In this document: in pieces, positions 48,156 to 56,499 of the stretch
Position numbering within the stretch: the stretch's first letter is position 1
Layout: each line of letters begins with the position of its first letter
From: Actinospica sp035552695
Lineage (GTDB): Bacteria > Actinomycetota > Actinomycetes > Streptomycetales > Catenulisporaceae
DNA: 64,000 bases
NCBI RefSeq assembly: GCF_035552695.1
Contig: NZ_DASZKT010000009.1
Span: 1 to 64,000, forward strand
Direction: 5' to 3'
Position numbers and translations under genes: made by a program
The notes under the pieces: generated by a model
Seen by the model: only the letters and a program-made list of their open reading frames with translations
The model's database searches: none
What the model was told of the DNA's origin: nothing

Positions 48156-49049
48156 ATGGGCATTTTCAAGAAGATCTTCGGCGACGACGAGGAGAAGGAG
48201 CGCGAGGAGGCGGCCAAGCGAAAGGCCGCTGAGGCGTACGCGGAGAAGCACTCGCACTCCACCGAGTCTGAGCACGAACACGCCCCGGCGAAGAAGGCCG
48301 CCGCGAAGAAGCCGGCGGCGGTCGCGAAGCCCGCCGCCAAGAAGGCCGCCGCGAGCAAGACGGCGGAGGCCCCGGCCAAGAAGACGGCCGCGAAGAAGAC
48401 AGCTGACAAGCCTGTCGAGAAGGCCGCTGCGAAGGACACTGACAAGGCCGAGCCGAAGGCGGAGCACGCGCACACGCACGACCCGGTGCCGCCGCAGCGC
48501 ACCTACGCGCCGCTCAGCGGCGCCCTCGCCGCCGACGCGCACACGCACGTGCACGACGTGGCCTCGGGCCCGGTGACGGCCGCGCACGACCAGATGATGA
48601 CCGTGCACATCGAGACCCATGTGCCCGACCACTCGCCGCGCGAGGACGACCCGCACTACCACCTGTTCGAGCAGGCCAAGGCGCGGCTGAAGCGTCAGGG
48701 CCTGTGGAAGTGCATCATCGCCGACGAACTCTGCGGCGGCGAGCCCGAACTGCACCACACCTTCATCGAGTTCTCCCAGATCAACGAGGTGGACCCGAAG
48801 AAGATCCAGCAGTCGCTCGGCCTGCACTTCGACAACGACGAGGACTTCCAGAAGTGGGCCGAGTCGCCCGGCAACCTGGAGGTGCTCTGCGCGAACCACC
48901 ACCGCACGCACTACGGCATCCACGTGATCCCCGGCCCGCTGTGGGAGGCGCTTCGCTTCCGCATGGCCGGCACCGAGGCCGCCGCCGAGTTCGTGACCGC
49001 GGACGACGCGAAGCAGGAGGAGAAGGAGGCGGCCCCGGCCCAAAAGTAG
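48156..49049 (+). CDS. Histone H1-like tail fused to an HNH-nuclease-like domain
   Basis: A 297-residue protein with three parts. Residues 1-35 are charged and helical (MGIFKKIFGDDEEKERE). Residues about 36-105 are a Lys/Ala/Pro tail of AKKAAAKKPA repeats like histone H1 or the HupS tail, flanked by His-rich pieces (HSHSTESEHEH; EHAHTHD). Residues about 170-265 look like an HNH domain: Cys186/Cys193, His200-His201 in ELHHTF, Asn240 and Cys245-x2-His248-His249 in NLEVLCANHHRTH. The predicted role is DNA or RNA binding with possible metal-dependent cleavage. ATG 48156 follows AGGGGG. I know no characterised match. Confidence 0.7.
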   Translation: MGIFKKIFGDDEEKEREEAAKRKAAEAYAEKHSHSTESEHEHAPAKKAAAKKPAAVAKPAAKKAAASKTAEAPAKKTAAKKTADKPVEKAAAKDTDKAEPKAEHAHTHDPVPPQRTYAPLSGALAADAHTHVHDVASGPVTAAHDQMMTVHIETHVPDHSPREDDPHYHLFEQAKARLKRQGLWKCIIADELCGGEPELHHTFIEFSQINEVDPKKIQQSLGLHFDNDEDFQKWAESPGNLEVLCANHHRTHYGIHVIPGPLWEALRFRMAGTEAAAEFVTADDAKQEEKEAAPAQK

Positions 49050-49090
49050 GCCGAGGCCGTTTCGGCGATGCCGAAGGCTGACTCAGTGAT

Positions 49091-49120
49091 GCGGCGCCGG
49101 GGGATTTGCCCCGGCGCCGC
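49091..49120 (+). terminator. Terminator after the HNH-protein gene
   Basis: 12-bp perfect GC stem (49091-49102 and 49109-49120) with a GATTTG loop, then CTTGCTT, 41 bases after the stop. Confidence 0.82.
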
Positions 49121-49152
49121 CTTGCTTCGCGCCCAAGTCACCGGAATCGGCC

Positions 49153-49287
49153 CTATCCGCGCATCGAGTAGACGATCTCCACCGAGCCGCCGGGCAGCGC
49201 GCGCGAGCTTTCGAAGGACAGTCGGGTGGGGTGCCCGCAATCAATACCGCCGCTCCACATCGCGTGCCGCCAGGACGGCGTCGACAT
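49153..49287 (-). CDS. Possible 44-residue small protein or gene remnant
   Basis: An open frame from ATG 49287 to TAG 49153-49155 encodes MSTPSWRHAMWSGGIDCG and a tail ending GGSVEIVYSMRG. It lies in the 215-base gap between the HNH terminator and the MFS gene. Only a weak G-rich site precedes it. It reads like a real C-terminus, so it may be a decayed gene; no family was recognised. Confidence 0.25.
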   Translation of the reverse strand: MSTPSWRHAMWSGGIDCGHPTRLSFESSRALPGGSVEIVYSMRG

Positions 49288-49335
49288 CCCGGATGCAGGC
49301 CTCGAACGAATGGTCCGCAGCTGGAAAGTGCGGTG

Positions 49336-50829
49336 TCAGTGCGCTTCGAGGGCCGAGGGCTTGATGCGCTTCGGCATCAGGAAGCCGAGCGGGACGCAGA
49401 GCACGAGGACGACGGTGCACCAGGCGAGCGTCGTGGCGGCCGAGGAGACCGAGCTGTGGCCGTCCGCGAGGCCGTTGAAGTAGAGCGTGCCGAACAGGGC
49501 CGAGCCGAGGGTGTTGCCGAGCTGCTGGAGTGCGTTCATCAGACCGCCCGCCGAGCCGGTTTCGTGGTCGTCGATGGCGCTGATCACGATGCCGAAGTAA
49601 CTGGCGATCAGGAGGCCGAAGCCGAGGCCGCACAACGTGTAGGCGGGTGCGAGCTCCCAACTCGTCAGGTGCAGACCCCAGTGTTCGACGCTGAGCGCCA
49701 CGCCTGCCATGCCGATCGCCATCAGGACCACGCCGCCGTGCAGCACGCGGCGACCGAACTTCGGTGCGAGCAGTGCGCCGCCGAGGCCCGCGCCGATGGA
49801 GACGGCGAGGGAGAACGGAAGGCTCGTCAGACCGGCGTGCAGCGAGGTGTAGCCCAGCGCGAGCTGCAGGTGCAGGATCAGCACGAGGAAGAGGCCGCCG
49901 AGCGCGCAGAAGAAGAAGACTCCGAAGATCTGACCGCCGACGAAGGCCGGCTTGCGGAACAGCGAGAGCGTCACCAGCGGAGTGCGTCCTTGGCGCGTGC
50001 GCATGCGCTGCTGCAGGCCGAAGAGCGCGAATACCGGCACTGACGCGGCCATGAGTACGAACATGTACACCGGCCAGCCCTGCTCCCGGCCCTGGATGAG
50101 CGGGTAGACGAGCAGCAGCATGCCGAGACCGGAGAGCACCGCTCCGGTCACGTCGAGGGTCGGTGCGTCAGGGCCGTGCGGCTTGTCCTTGGGCACCACG
50201 CGCCAGGCGTAGCCGAAGGCGATCAGACCGACCGGCACGTTCACCCAGAAGATCGACCGCCACTCCGAGCCGAACAGGTTCGCCTGCACGAGCGCGCCGC
50301 CGATGATCGGTCCGACGGTCGCGGCCACGCCCATCACCGGGCCGAAGATGCCCATCGCGGCGCCCGCCTTGTCGGCCGGGAAGACCGAGCGGATGATCGC
50401 GAGTCCCTGCGGCAGCATCAGCGCGGCCGCGAGGCCCTGCAGGACGCGCGCGGTGACCAGCATCTGCGGGTCTATCGAGGCGCTGGCGATCCCGGACATC
50501 AGCGTGAACGCGCCGATGCCGCCGAGGAACATCCGGCGGCGGCCGAAGAGGTCGCCGAGCCGGCCGCCGGTGATCAGCGCGACCGCCATCGCCAGCGTGT
50601 ACCCGGCGATGATCCACTGCAGCTGGGTCGTGGTGGCGTGCAGTTCGCGGGCGATCGAGGGTGCGCCCACGTTGACGATCGTCGAGTCGAGCAGGTCCAT
50701 GACGTCGGCGCCGAGCACGGTCAGCAGCACGGCCGTCTGCAGGCGCGTGCTCCTGGCCGGGTTGGACCCGCCGTCGGACTCGGGACTCGAGCCGGTACTC
50801 GGCGGCTCTCGGTCAACGGTGGTGCTCAT
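49336..50829 (-). CDS. MFS exporter, EmrB/QacA (DHA2) type
   Basis: A 497-residue, 14-helix exporter (VLGADVMDLLDSTIVNVGAPSIA in helix 1; GGRLGDLFGRRRMFLGG motif A; GPIIGGALVQ motif C). It probably exports hydrophobic toxic compounds against protons. ATG 50829 has GGAGGGA upstream. It is divergent from a TetR gene, and six operator-like repeats fill the space between them. Confidence 0.92.
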   Translation of the reverse strand: MSTTVDREPPSTGSSPESDGGSNPARSTRLQTAVLLTVLGADVMDLLDSTIVNVGAPSIARELHATTTQLQWIIAGYTLAMAVALITGGRLGDLFGRRRMFLGGIGAFTLMSGIASASIDPQMLVTARVLQGLAAALMLPQGLAIIRSVFPADKAGAAMGIFGPVMGVAATVGPIIGGALVQANLFGSEWRSIFWVNVPVGLIAFGYAWRVVPKDKPHGPDAPTLDVTGAVLSGLGMLLLVYPLIQGREQGWPVYMFVLMAASVPVFALFGLQQRMRTRQGRTPLVTLSLFRKPAFVGGQIFGVFFFCALGGLFLVLILHLQLALGYTSLHAGLTSLPFSLAVSIGAGLGGALLAPKFGRRVLHGGVVLMAIGMAGVALSVEHWGLHLTSWELAPAYTLCGLGFGLLIASYFGIVISAIDDHETGSAGGLMNALQQLGNTLGSALFGTLYFNGLADGHSSVSSAATTLAWCTVVLVLCVPLGFLMPKRIKPSALEAH

Positions 50830-50849
50830 CGGAATCCCTCCCTGGGAAC

Positions 50850-50954
50850 GAACAGTGTTTGTTGCTTGCGAACGCTGTACTAGCCGTTGGAACACTGTTC
50901 TACGCTCGAACGGCGTTCGCGTCAAGAACGTTGTTCGTATTGCGTACGCTGTTC
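50850..50954. promoter_or_regulatory. Array of six GAAC-N3-GTTC operator-like sites
   Basis: 11-bp near-palindromes begin at 50850 (GAACAGTGTTT), 50870 (GAACGCTGTAC), 50890 (GAACACTGTTC), 50908 (GAACGGCGTTC), 50926 (GAACGTTGTTC) and 50944 (GTACGCTGTTC). The spacing is 20, 20, 18, 18 and 18 bases. The array fills most of the MFS/TetR divergent promoter region. Confidence 0.85.
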
Positions 50955-51000
50955 GTGCGGCGGTACGGTAGGGGCCGCAGGCCAGCCAGAAGGAGACGGA

Positions 51001-51879
51001 ATGGCGTACGGGCACGAGGGGTCGGCCGGAGATCGTTCGAACGCGGCGGCGCGGGCCGGGGACCTGCGCGCGGCCGCGTCCCGGGTCTCGGCGGGCCGCG
51101 CCGGGGTGATCCCGCCCATTCCGCCGCCGCCCTGGTCCCGCGAGCCGGGGCCGCGCCGCATCCGCGCGGACAAGCCCGTGCTGAGCCGGGAGGCCATCGT
51201 GGCGGCCGCCATCCGGGTGATCGACGAGGAGGGCTTCGACGCCGTCTCGATGCGCCGCGTCGCCCAGGAGTTCGGCACCGGGGCCGCGTCGCTCTACGCG
51301 TACGTGGCGAACAAGGACCAGCTGATGGACCTGATCGTCGACGAGATCATGGCGGAGAGCGCGGTCGAGGTGCGGGAGATCGCGCCGGACGTGCTCGGCT
51401 GGCAGGAGCAGCTCAAATCCATGCTGCGGTCGAGCTACCAGGTGCTGCTCTCGCACCGCGATATCGCGAAGGCGATGCTGGGCCGCATCCCCTTCGGCCC
51501 CAACGGGCTGCGCAACGTCGAGGCGATGCTCAAACTGCTGCGCGCGCACGGCATGCCGGACTACGTCGCGGCGTACGCGGGCGACCTGATCGGCCAGTAC
51601 CTGGTGGCCTCGGCGATCGAGGGCTTCACCTGGCAGGAGCGGTATCCCGACTCCACGCCGACGCAGACCTCAGAGGCGATGAGCGAGGTCGGCGACTATC
51701 TGGAGTCGCTGCCCAAGGAGGAGTTCCCGAACGTGACGGCGCTGGCCCGGGTGATGGTCGGCGATTCCGGCGACCCCGACTCGCCGTTGTACGACCGCTT
51801 CGAGCTCGGCCTCGACATCCTGGTGCGCGGGCTGACCACCTTCCTGCCGAGCAGCGCGCACGAGCAGTGGCGGAACTGA
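51001..51879 (+). CDS. TetR-family regulator (TetR_C C-terminal type)
   Basis: A 292-residue regulator with an unusual 60-residue N-terminal arm rich in Ala/Arg/Pro (VIPPIPPPPWSREPGPRR) before the helix-turn-helix (AIVAAAIRVIDEEGFDAVSMRRVAQEFGTGAASLYAYVANKDQLMDLI). The C-terminal effector domain is of the tetracycline-repressor type. ATG 51001 follows AAGGAG. It probably controls the divergent exporter through the six-site array. Confidence 0.92.
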   Translation: MAYGHEGSAGDRSNAAARAGDLRAAASRVSAGRAGVIPPIPPPPWSREPGPRRIRADKPVLSREAIVAAAIRVIDEEGFDAVSMRRVAQEFGTGAASLYAYVANKDQLMDLIVDEIMAESAVEVREIAPDVLGWQEQLKSMLRSSYQVLLSHRDIAKAMLGRIPFGPNGLRNVEAMLKLLRAHGMPDYVAAYAGDLIGQYLVASAIEGFTWQERYPDSTPTQTSEAMSEVGDYLESLPKEEFPNVTALARVMVGDSGDPDSPLYDRFELGLDILVRGLTTFLPSSAHEQWRN

Positions 51880-51925
51880 GTCCGGTGGCTGGACTGAGTC
51901 CGGCGGCGGAACCGAACCCGGTGGC

Positions 51926-51990
51926 TGAGCCGAACCGCCGGCCGCCGCGGCTCACGCGTGCGGCGGGACGGCGGCGGTTCGGTCGGCTCA
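51926..51990. terminator. Possible hairpin between the TetR gene and bfr
   Basis: TGAGCCGAACCGCCG (51926-51940) is complementary to the segment 51972-51990, with a two-base bulge. It lies between convergent gene ends, and its right arm reaches the bfr stop. The surrounding bases contain short direct repeats of CTGAGTCCGG. Confidence 0.5.
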
Positions 51991-52473
51991 GTCTTCGTGC
52001 TCGGGCTGCTGCACCAGCTGCGCCAGGTAGAGCGGCTCGCCGAGCTTCTTGACCAGGTCCAGCTGCGTCTCGAGGTAGTCGATGTGCTCCTCCTCGTCCT
52101 CGAGGATGTCCTCGAAGATGTTCGCGGAGGTCACGTCGTCCTTGTCGCGCATCAGCTTGATCCCGCGGCGCAGCCGCTCCACCGCCTCGACTTCCACCTT
52201 CATGTCGCACTCGAACATCTCGGTGACGGTCTGCCCGATGCGCAGCGGCTGCAGCTTCTGGAAGTTCGGCAGCCCCTCGAGGAAGATGATGCGCTCGGCG
52301 AGCCGGTCGGCGTGCTGCATCTCCTCGATCGACTCGCGCCGGGTGTGCTTGGCGAGCTTCACCCAGCCGTTGTTCTCCTGCAGCTTGTAGTGCAACCAGT
52401 ACTGGTTGATGGCCGTGAGCTCGGCCGTCAGCTGCTCGTTGAGGATCGCGATGACATCTTTGTGGCCCTGCAT
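51988..52473 (-). CDS. bfr: Bacterioferritin
   Basis: The 161-residue product is heme-containing ferritin. The ferroxidase ligands Glu18, Glu51, His54, Glu94, Glu127 and His130 are all present, as is the heme ligand Met52. Twenty-four copies form a hollow shell that stores iron as ferric mineral. It is 130 bases downstream of the ferredoxin gene on the same strand, so the two may be co-transcribed. GGAAG lies 11 bases before ATG 52473. Confidence 0.97.
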   Translation of the reverse strand: MQGHKDVIAILNEQLTAELTAINQYWLHYKLQENNGWVKLAKHTRRESIEEMQHADRLAERIIFLEGLPNFQKLQPLRIGQTVTEMFECDMKVEVEAVERLRRGIKLMRDKDDVTSANIFEDILEDEEEHIDYLETQLDLVKKLGEPLYLAQLVQQPEHED

Positions 52474-52603
52474 CGACTGATCACTTCCGTGCCGTGGTGG
52501 GGTGATGACGGCAGGTAGTCTTTCACGCGCACGGGGCGAATCCGGGCCACGCCGGCTCGAATCACCGCGTCAATCGCCGCGTCGTGCCGAAAGCGCCGAA
52601 CGC

Positions 52604-52864
52604 TCAGGCGGCGAGCGCGTCCCCGGCGAGCACTTCGCCGACCCGGGCTGCGGCGTCGCACACGGACGGGCAGGCCTTGAGGGCGTGTTCCACGCAGGGG
52701 CGCCGGCGGGCCTCCTCGATCAGGCAGCCGAGGCGCTCCACGCAGGTCCCGCAGCTGGTCCCGGCACCGCAGCGCTCGCCGAGCTCCTCCTGCGTGCGCG
52801 CGCCCGCCGAGATCTCGTCGTGTATCTCCTCTTCGGTGATGCTGAAGCAGACACAGGCGTACAT
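52604..52864 (-). CDS. bfd: Bacterioferritin-associated ferredoxin
   Basis: An 86-residue BFD-type 2Fe-2S protein (YACVCFSITEEEIHDEI; CGAGTSCGTC gives the second cysteine pair). It reduces ferric iron in bacterioferritin so that iron can be released. ATG 52864 follows GAGGAG. An iron box lies 25 bases upstream, so it should be made at low iron, when mobilisation is needed. It precedes bfr on the same strand. Confidence 0.93.
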   Translation of the reverse strand: MYACVCFSITEEEIHDEISAGARTQEELGERCGAGTSCGTCVERLGCLIEEARRRPCVEHALKACPSVCDAAARVGEVLAGDALAA

Positions 52865-52888
52865 GGACGGGACTCCTCGGGGCTACGG

Positions 52889-52907
52889 TTAGGTAAACCT
52901 AAGCTAA
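52889..52907 (-). promoter_or_regulatory. Iron box upstream of bfd
   Basis: On the minus strand TTAGCTTAGGTTTACCTAA matches 16 of 19 bases of the IdeR/DmdR consensus. It is centred 34 bases before the bfd start. Confidence 0.88.
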
Positions 52908-52988
52908 CCCGGACGATCCGGGACGCGCAAGCACGGGACGGCCGATTGTGGTCGGAAGCACACCCCCGGGTCTGGGACGATAGAAGCC

Positions 52989-53591
52989 ATGGTGGGTTCT
53001 CACGAGTCGCCGGGGGAAGCGGAGCAGCTGCCGCCCGGACAGCGTGCGCAGACCCAGTGGCCGGTCCTGCACTACGGTCCGGTGCCCCGGTTCAAGCCGG
53101 AGCGCTGGGATCTGCAGGTCTACGGCGCCACGGTCGACGGGACGAAGCAAAGCTGGGACTACGGCGAGTTCCACGCGCTGCCCACGGCCGAGGTCAGCGG
53201 CGACATGCACTGTGTCACCAAGTTCAGCCTCGTCGGCAACAGCTGGAGCGGCGTGCTCGCGCGCACGATCCTCGAACTCGCTCCGCCCGCGCCCGAGGCC
53301 ACGCACGCGATGATCTGGGCCGAGTACGGCTACTCGGCCAACCTGCGCATCGAGGACCTCGCCGCCGACGCGACGATCCTGGCGACCCACCGCGGCGGCG
53401 TGGAGCTCACGCCGGACCACGGCTTCCCGCTGCGCCTGGTCGTCCCGCACCTCTACGCCTGGAAGGGCCCGAAGTGGGTGCGCGCGATCGAGTACCTGAC
53501 CGCGGACCGGCGCGGCTTCTGGGAGGAGCGCGGCTACCACAACACCGGCGACCCCTGGCACGAGCAGCGCTACTCCTACCAGGAGGACTGA
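52989..53591 (+). CDS. Sulfite-oxidase-like molybdopterin enzyme, cytoplasmic
   Basis: A 200-residue protein of the sulfite oxidase/YedY fold (PRFKPERWDLQVYGATVDG; the Mo-binding Cys in DMHCVTKFSLVGNSW; DHGFPLRLVVPHLYAWKGPKWV). It has no signal peptide and no dimerisation or heme domain, as in the short bacterial forms. The substrate may be methionine sulfoxide or sulfite; this is not decided by sequence. ATG 52989 is the only early start. Confidence 0.9.
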   Translation: MVGSHESPGEAEQLPPGQRAQTQWPVLHYGPVPRFKPERWDLQVYGATVDGTKQSWDYGEFHALPTAEVSGDMHCVTKFSLVGNSWSGVLARTILELAPPAPEATHAMIWAEYGYSANLRIEDLAADATILATHRGGVELTPDHGFPLRLVVPHLYAWKGPKWVRAIEYLTADRRGFWEERGYHNTGDPWHEQRYSYQED

Positions 53592-53615
53592 CCGGACGTC
53601 AGATCACGGTGCGGT

Positions 53616-54275
53616 TCACGACGTGTACTTGACCGTGATGTTCTTGAATCCCAGCGACTGCAGCAGACTGGTCAGCATCGTCCGCGTGTTGCGTTCCGCG
53701 TCCGTGATCAGCGCGCTCTTCGCCGCCGCGCCCTCGATCTGCTTCTGCGCGAGCTCGTAGACCGCCTGCTGCGAGTTCGGGTTGCCGCTCAGGAAGCTGT
53801 TCACCCGGGTGAAGAGCCCCTGCTGCTGCGCGAAGACGTAGGACTGCTGCACGTTGAGCTGCGCCGGGTCGAGCTTGGCCGGCGGCAGCGTGATCGTCGC
53901 CGACAGCCGGTCCGCGGAGACCTGCACCGCGCTGCCCTTGAGGGCGGAGAAGTCCACGTACGCGTTGTCGGTGCCGATGCCGATGAACAGCGTGTCGCTG
54001 CCCTCGAGGAAGCTCGGCAGCAGCGAGCCGCCCGAGGAGATGTCGACGACGACCTGGAAGTTGCCCTCGGCGGCCTCGTACTTGGACAGCTCGACGATCG
54101 ACTGGAGCAGCACGGGCCCGGAACGCTCCGTCGTCTGCTCGGAGAATGGATTGCGCAGTTGGGGTAGAAGGTGGATGGCGGATCCCAGCAGGGCCAGGCC
54201 CGCCACCACGACCAGCGACACGGCACCCACGACTATTCGCTTACGCCACCGAGATACAACCGCCACCACGACCAC
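53616..54275 (-). CDS. DUF4230 membrane-anchored protein
   Basis: A 219-residue protein with one N-terminal anchor helix (about 13-36) and an outside DUF4230 domain (VELSKYEAAEGNFQVVVDIS; TLFIGIGTDNAYVDFS; the C-terminal LLQSLGFKNITVKY). Function is unknown. The start is uncertain: GTG 54275 is only 2 bases after AAGGGG, so GTG 54269 or 54266 may be the true start. It is divergent from a small membrane protein gene. Confidence 0.82.
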   Translation of the reverse strand: MVVVAVVSRWRKRIVVGAVSLVVVAGLALLGSAIHLLPQLRNPFSEQTTERSGPVLLQSIVELSKYEAAEGNFQVVVDISSGGSLLPSFLEGSDTLFIGIGTDNAYVDFSALKGSAVQVSADRLSATITLPPAKLDPAQLNVQQSYVFAQQQGLFTRVNSFLSGNPNSQQAVYELAQKQIEGAAAKSALITDAERNTRTMLTSLLQSLGFKNITVKYTS

Positions 54276-54340
54276 CGCCCCTTGACTCTAACCTGTCCAT
54301 CAGTGCTATGAGTATCCACTGCCAGAAGGAGCGAATACCC

Positions 54341-54559
54341 TTGCCAGGCTTGAGAATCCCCCGATTGCGAACACGGCGTGAGCGGGACGAGCGGCCGCGC
54401 CGTCGCGGCTTCAACGCGCTCTGGGCCCTCTTCTGGCTGATCTTGATCATCATCGTGCTCGGACTGATCTTCGGCGGCTATCGCAAGGGCACGCCGGTCA
54501 AGAACCCCGGATCGTGGGTCACCAGTGGCATTTCCGTGCTCAGCGGCAGGGCTCGGTAG
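54341..54559 (+). CDS. Small basic single-helix membrane protein
   Basis: A 72-residue protein with an Arg-rich N-terminus (RTRRERDERPRRRG), one transmembrane helix (about 26-48, ALWALFWLILIIIVLGLIF) and a short outside tail. TTG 54341 was chosen because AAGGAG lies 9 bases upstream; ATG 54308 is in frame but has no such site. The positive-inside rule puts the N-terminus in the cytoplasm. I do not recognise the family. Confidence 0.6.
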   Translation: MPGLRIPRLRTRRERDERPRRRGFNALWALFWLILIIIVLGLIFGGYRKGTPVKNPGSWVTSGISVLSGRAR

Positions 54560-54581
54560 CGCAGGACCCGGTAGCGGAGTG

Positions 54582-54609
54582 CCTCAGTAGTACGAGGACC
54601 TCAGTAGTA
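54582..54609. repeat. Short direct repeat CCTCAGTAGTA
   Basis: Two copies (54582-54592 and 54599-54609), 17 bases apart. The second contains the end of the kinase gene. Probably a small duplication. Confidence 0.5.
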
Positions 54610-56445
54610 GAGCGTGACGGTGCCGCCCGGCGTGGTGCTGTCGCCCCCGCTCGGGCTCTGGTTGACGACCGTGTTGAACACCAGCGTGACGTGGTGGGTG
54701 ACCACCTTGAAGCCGTCCTGCTGCAGCTCGTTGGTGGCGTCGGTGATGTTCTTCCCGGTCACGTCCGGCACGGTGGTCTGACCGGAGCCCCCGGAGATCG
54801 TCAGCGTTATCGTCGTGCCCTGAGTCTGCGTGCCGCTGGGGGTGTAGGCGACCACGTCCCCGGCGGCCACGCTGCTCGAGAACTGGGTCGGGGTGGCCAC
54901 CGCGACGGCGAAGCCGGCGGACTTGAGCTGGCTGGTGGCGTCCGACTGCGTCAACCCGGTCACGTTCGGCACGTTCACCTGCGCCGGGCCGCTCGAGACG
55001 GTCAGCGTCACGGTGCTGCCGTCCGAGACCGGACTGCCCGAGCCGGGATCCGTGGAGATCACCTCGCCCGAGCCCACCGTCGTGCTCGGGGCCTGCTTCA
55101 CGGTGTACTTCAGGCCGTCGCTGTTCAGCGCCTGCTCGGCCTGGGTCTTCGCGAGGCCGGTCAGGTCGGGCATCGACTGGTAGTGCGTGCTGCCCCAGAA
55201 CCAGGCGCCGAAGCCGATGACCGCCGCCAGTACCACTATCACCAGGAAGACGACCAGGCCGCGGAGGCTGCGCCGCTTGCCGTTCTCGTCCGCGATCCGG
55301 TACGGCTCGTCGGGATCGCGGCGGGGCAGGATCGGGGGGAGCGGGGTCTGCGGACGGGCCTTCGTGCCCGCGGGAGGCTGATCGGCCAGGTCCACGCGGG
55401 TCGGCGCCACGTCCGCCCGCGTCGATCCGACCGCGTCATTGTGCAGCTGCTGGGTGGTCTCCGTCGCCGTCGGGCCGCCGAAATCCAACGCGGCGTCAGG
55501 CAGGTTCGCATAGGCCGCGCGCAGTTCCGTGCGCAGGCCGTTCGCGTCCGCGGGTCGCTGGTCGGGTTCCCGGGCCGTCGCGCGGGACACCAGCGCGTCG
55601 ATCGCCGGATCGAGCCCGGGCAGCAGCGAGGACGGCGCGGGCACCCGGTCCGTCGCGTGCATCTGCGCCACCTGGACCGGCGTGGCCGCGATGAACGGCT
55701 TGCGCCCCGTCAGCAGTTCGAAGAGCACGATCCCGGCGGAGTACACGTCGGAACGCTGGTCGCAGGTGCCGAAGCGGACCAGTTCCGGCGCCAGGTACGA
55801 CGCGGTCCCTATCAGCCCGCCGCCCGGCAGGCTGCCGCCGAGCGTGCCGTCCGCGCTTCCGGCCACCGAGCGGGCCAGGCCGAAGTCGGTCACCTTCAGC
55901 GCCGCCGCGTACGAGTGCGACTGCGCCAGCACCGCGTCGTTGATCAGCACGTTCTCCGGTTTGACGTCGCGGTGCACAATCCCGGCCCGATGCGCGGCGC
56001 CGAGTCCGGCGAGCATCGCGTCGAGCACCTGCAGTGCCTGACGCGGCGTCAGCCGGCCGCGCCGCCCGAGCACCTGCCGCAGCGTGCTGCCGGGCACGTA
56101 CTCCATGGCCAGATACGCCAGCGTGCCCTGGTTCGCGGCGCCGTAGCCGGCCGGCGCCTGCCTTATCGCGGACTGGTCGTAGACCGCGACGATGTTCGGG
56201 TGGTTCAGCTTCGCGCAGGACTTCGCCTCGCGGATGAACCGGGCGACGTACTCGGGGCGGCGGGCCAGCCCGGCCTCTATCACCTTCAGCGCGACAAGGC
56301 GGTCGAGCCGGTCGTCGAACGCCCGGTAGACCGTGGCCATGCCGCCCTGCGCCAGGCGCGCCTCGACCCGGTACCGGCCGTCGACGATCTGCCCGGGCCT
56401 GAGGTCCTCGGGCGGCAGGTTGACGGTCGCGGTGCTCACGGTCAT
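54601..56445 (-). CDS. pknB: Serine/threonine protein kinase with PASTA domains
   Basis: The 614-residue product has a kinase domain at about 20-285 (GGMATVYRA loop, ALKVIEAG Lys, HRDVKPENVLI, DFGLARSV, SDVYSAGIVLFELLTG) and a linker with many Thr/Pro. A transmembrane helix lies at about 388-410. Three outside PASTA repeats follow (MPDLTGLAKTQAEQAL; VPNVTGLTQSDATSQL; VPDVTGKNITDATNEL). PASTA kinases sense peptidoglycan fragments or lipid II. It may correspond to PknL of mycobacteria because an Rv2175c-like gene is nearby. ATG 56445 was chosen; GTG 56439, with TACACT 8 bases upstream, could be a leaderless start. Confidence 0.93.
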   Translation of the reverse strand: MTVSTATVNLPPEDLRPGQIVDGRYRVEARLAQGGMATVYRAFDDRLDRLVALKVIEAGLARRPEYVARFIREAKSCAKLNHPNIVAVYDQSAIRQAPAGYGAANQGTLAYLAMEYVPGSTLRQVLGRRGRLTPRQALQVLDAMLAGLGAAHRAGIVHRDVKPENVLINDAVLAQSHSYAAALKVTDFGLARSVAGSADGTLGGSLPGGGLIGTASYLAPELVRFGTCDQRSDVYSAGIVLFELLTGRKPFIAATPVQVAQMHATDRVPAPSSLLPGLDPAIDALVSRATAREPDQRPADANGLRTELRAAYANLPDAALDFGGPTATETTQQLHNDAVGSTRADVAPTRVDLADQPPAGTKARPQTPLPPILPRRDPDEPYRIADENGKRRSLRGLVVFLVIVVLAAVIGFGAWFWGSTHYQSMPDLTGLAKTQAEQALNSDGLKYTVKQAPSTTVGSGEVISTDPGSGSPVSDGSTVTLTVSSGPAQVNVPNVTGLTQSDATSQLKSAGFAVAVATPTQFSSSVAAGDVVAYTPSGTQTQGTTITLTISGGSGQTTVPDVTGKNITDATNELQQDGFKVVTHHVTLVFNTVVNQSPSGGDSTTPGGTVTLYY

Positions 56446-56499
56446 CGAGTGTAGGCGCACCAGGGGTTACTAGACCGTACGAGTCACGTCCCAAAACGG

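Noticed and set aside
48240..48450. Low-complexity AAG/GCC repeats read as a DNA repeat element
   Set aside because: They are codons of the Lys/Ala tail of a well-supported protein and are not identical at the DNA level.
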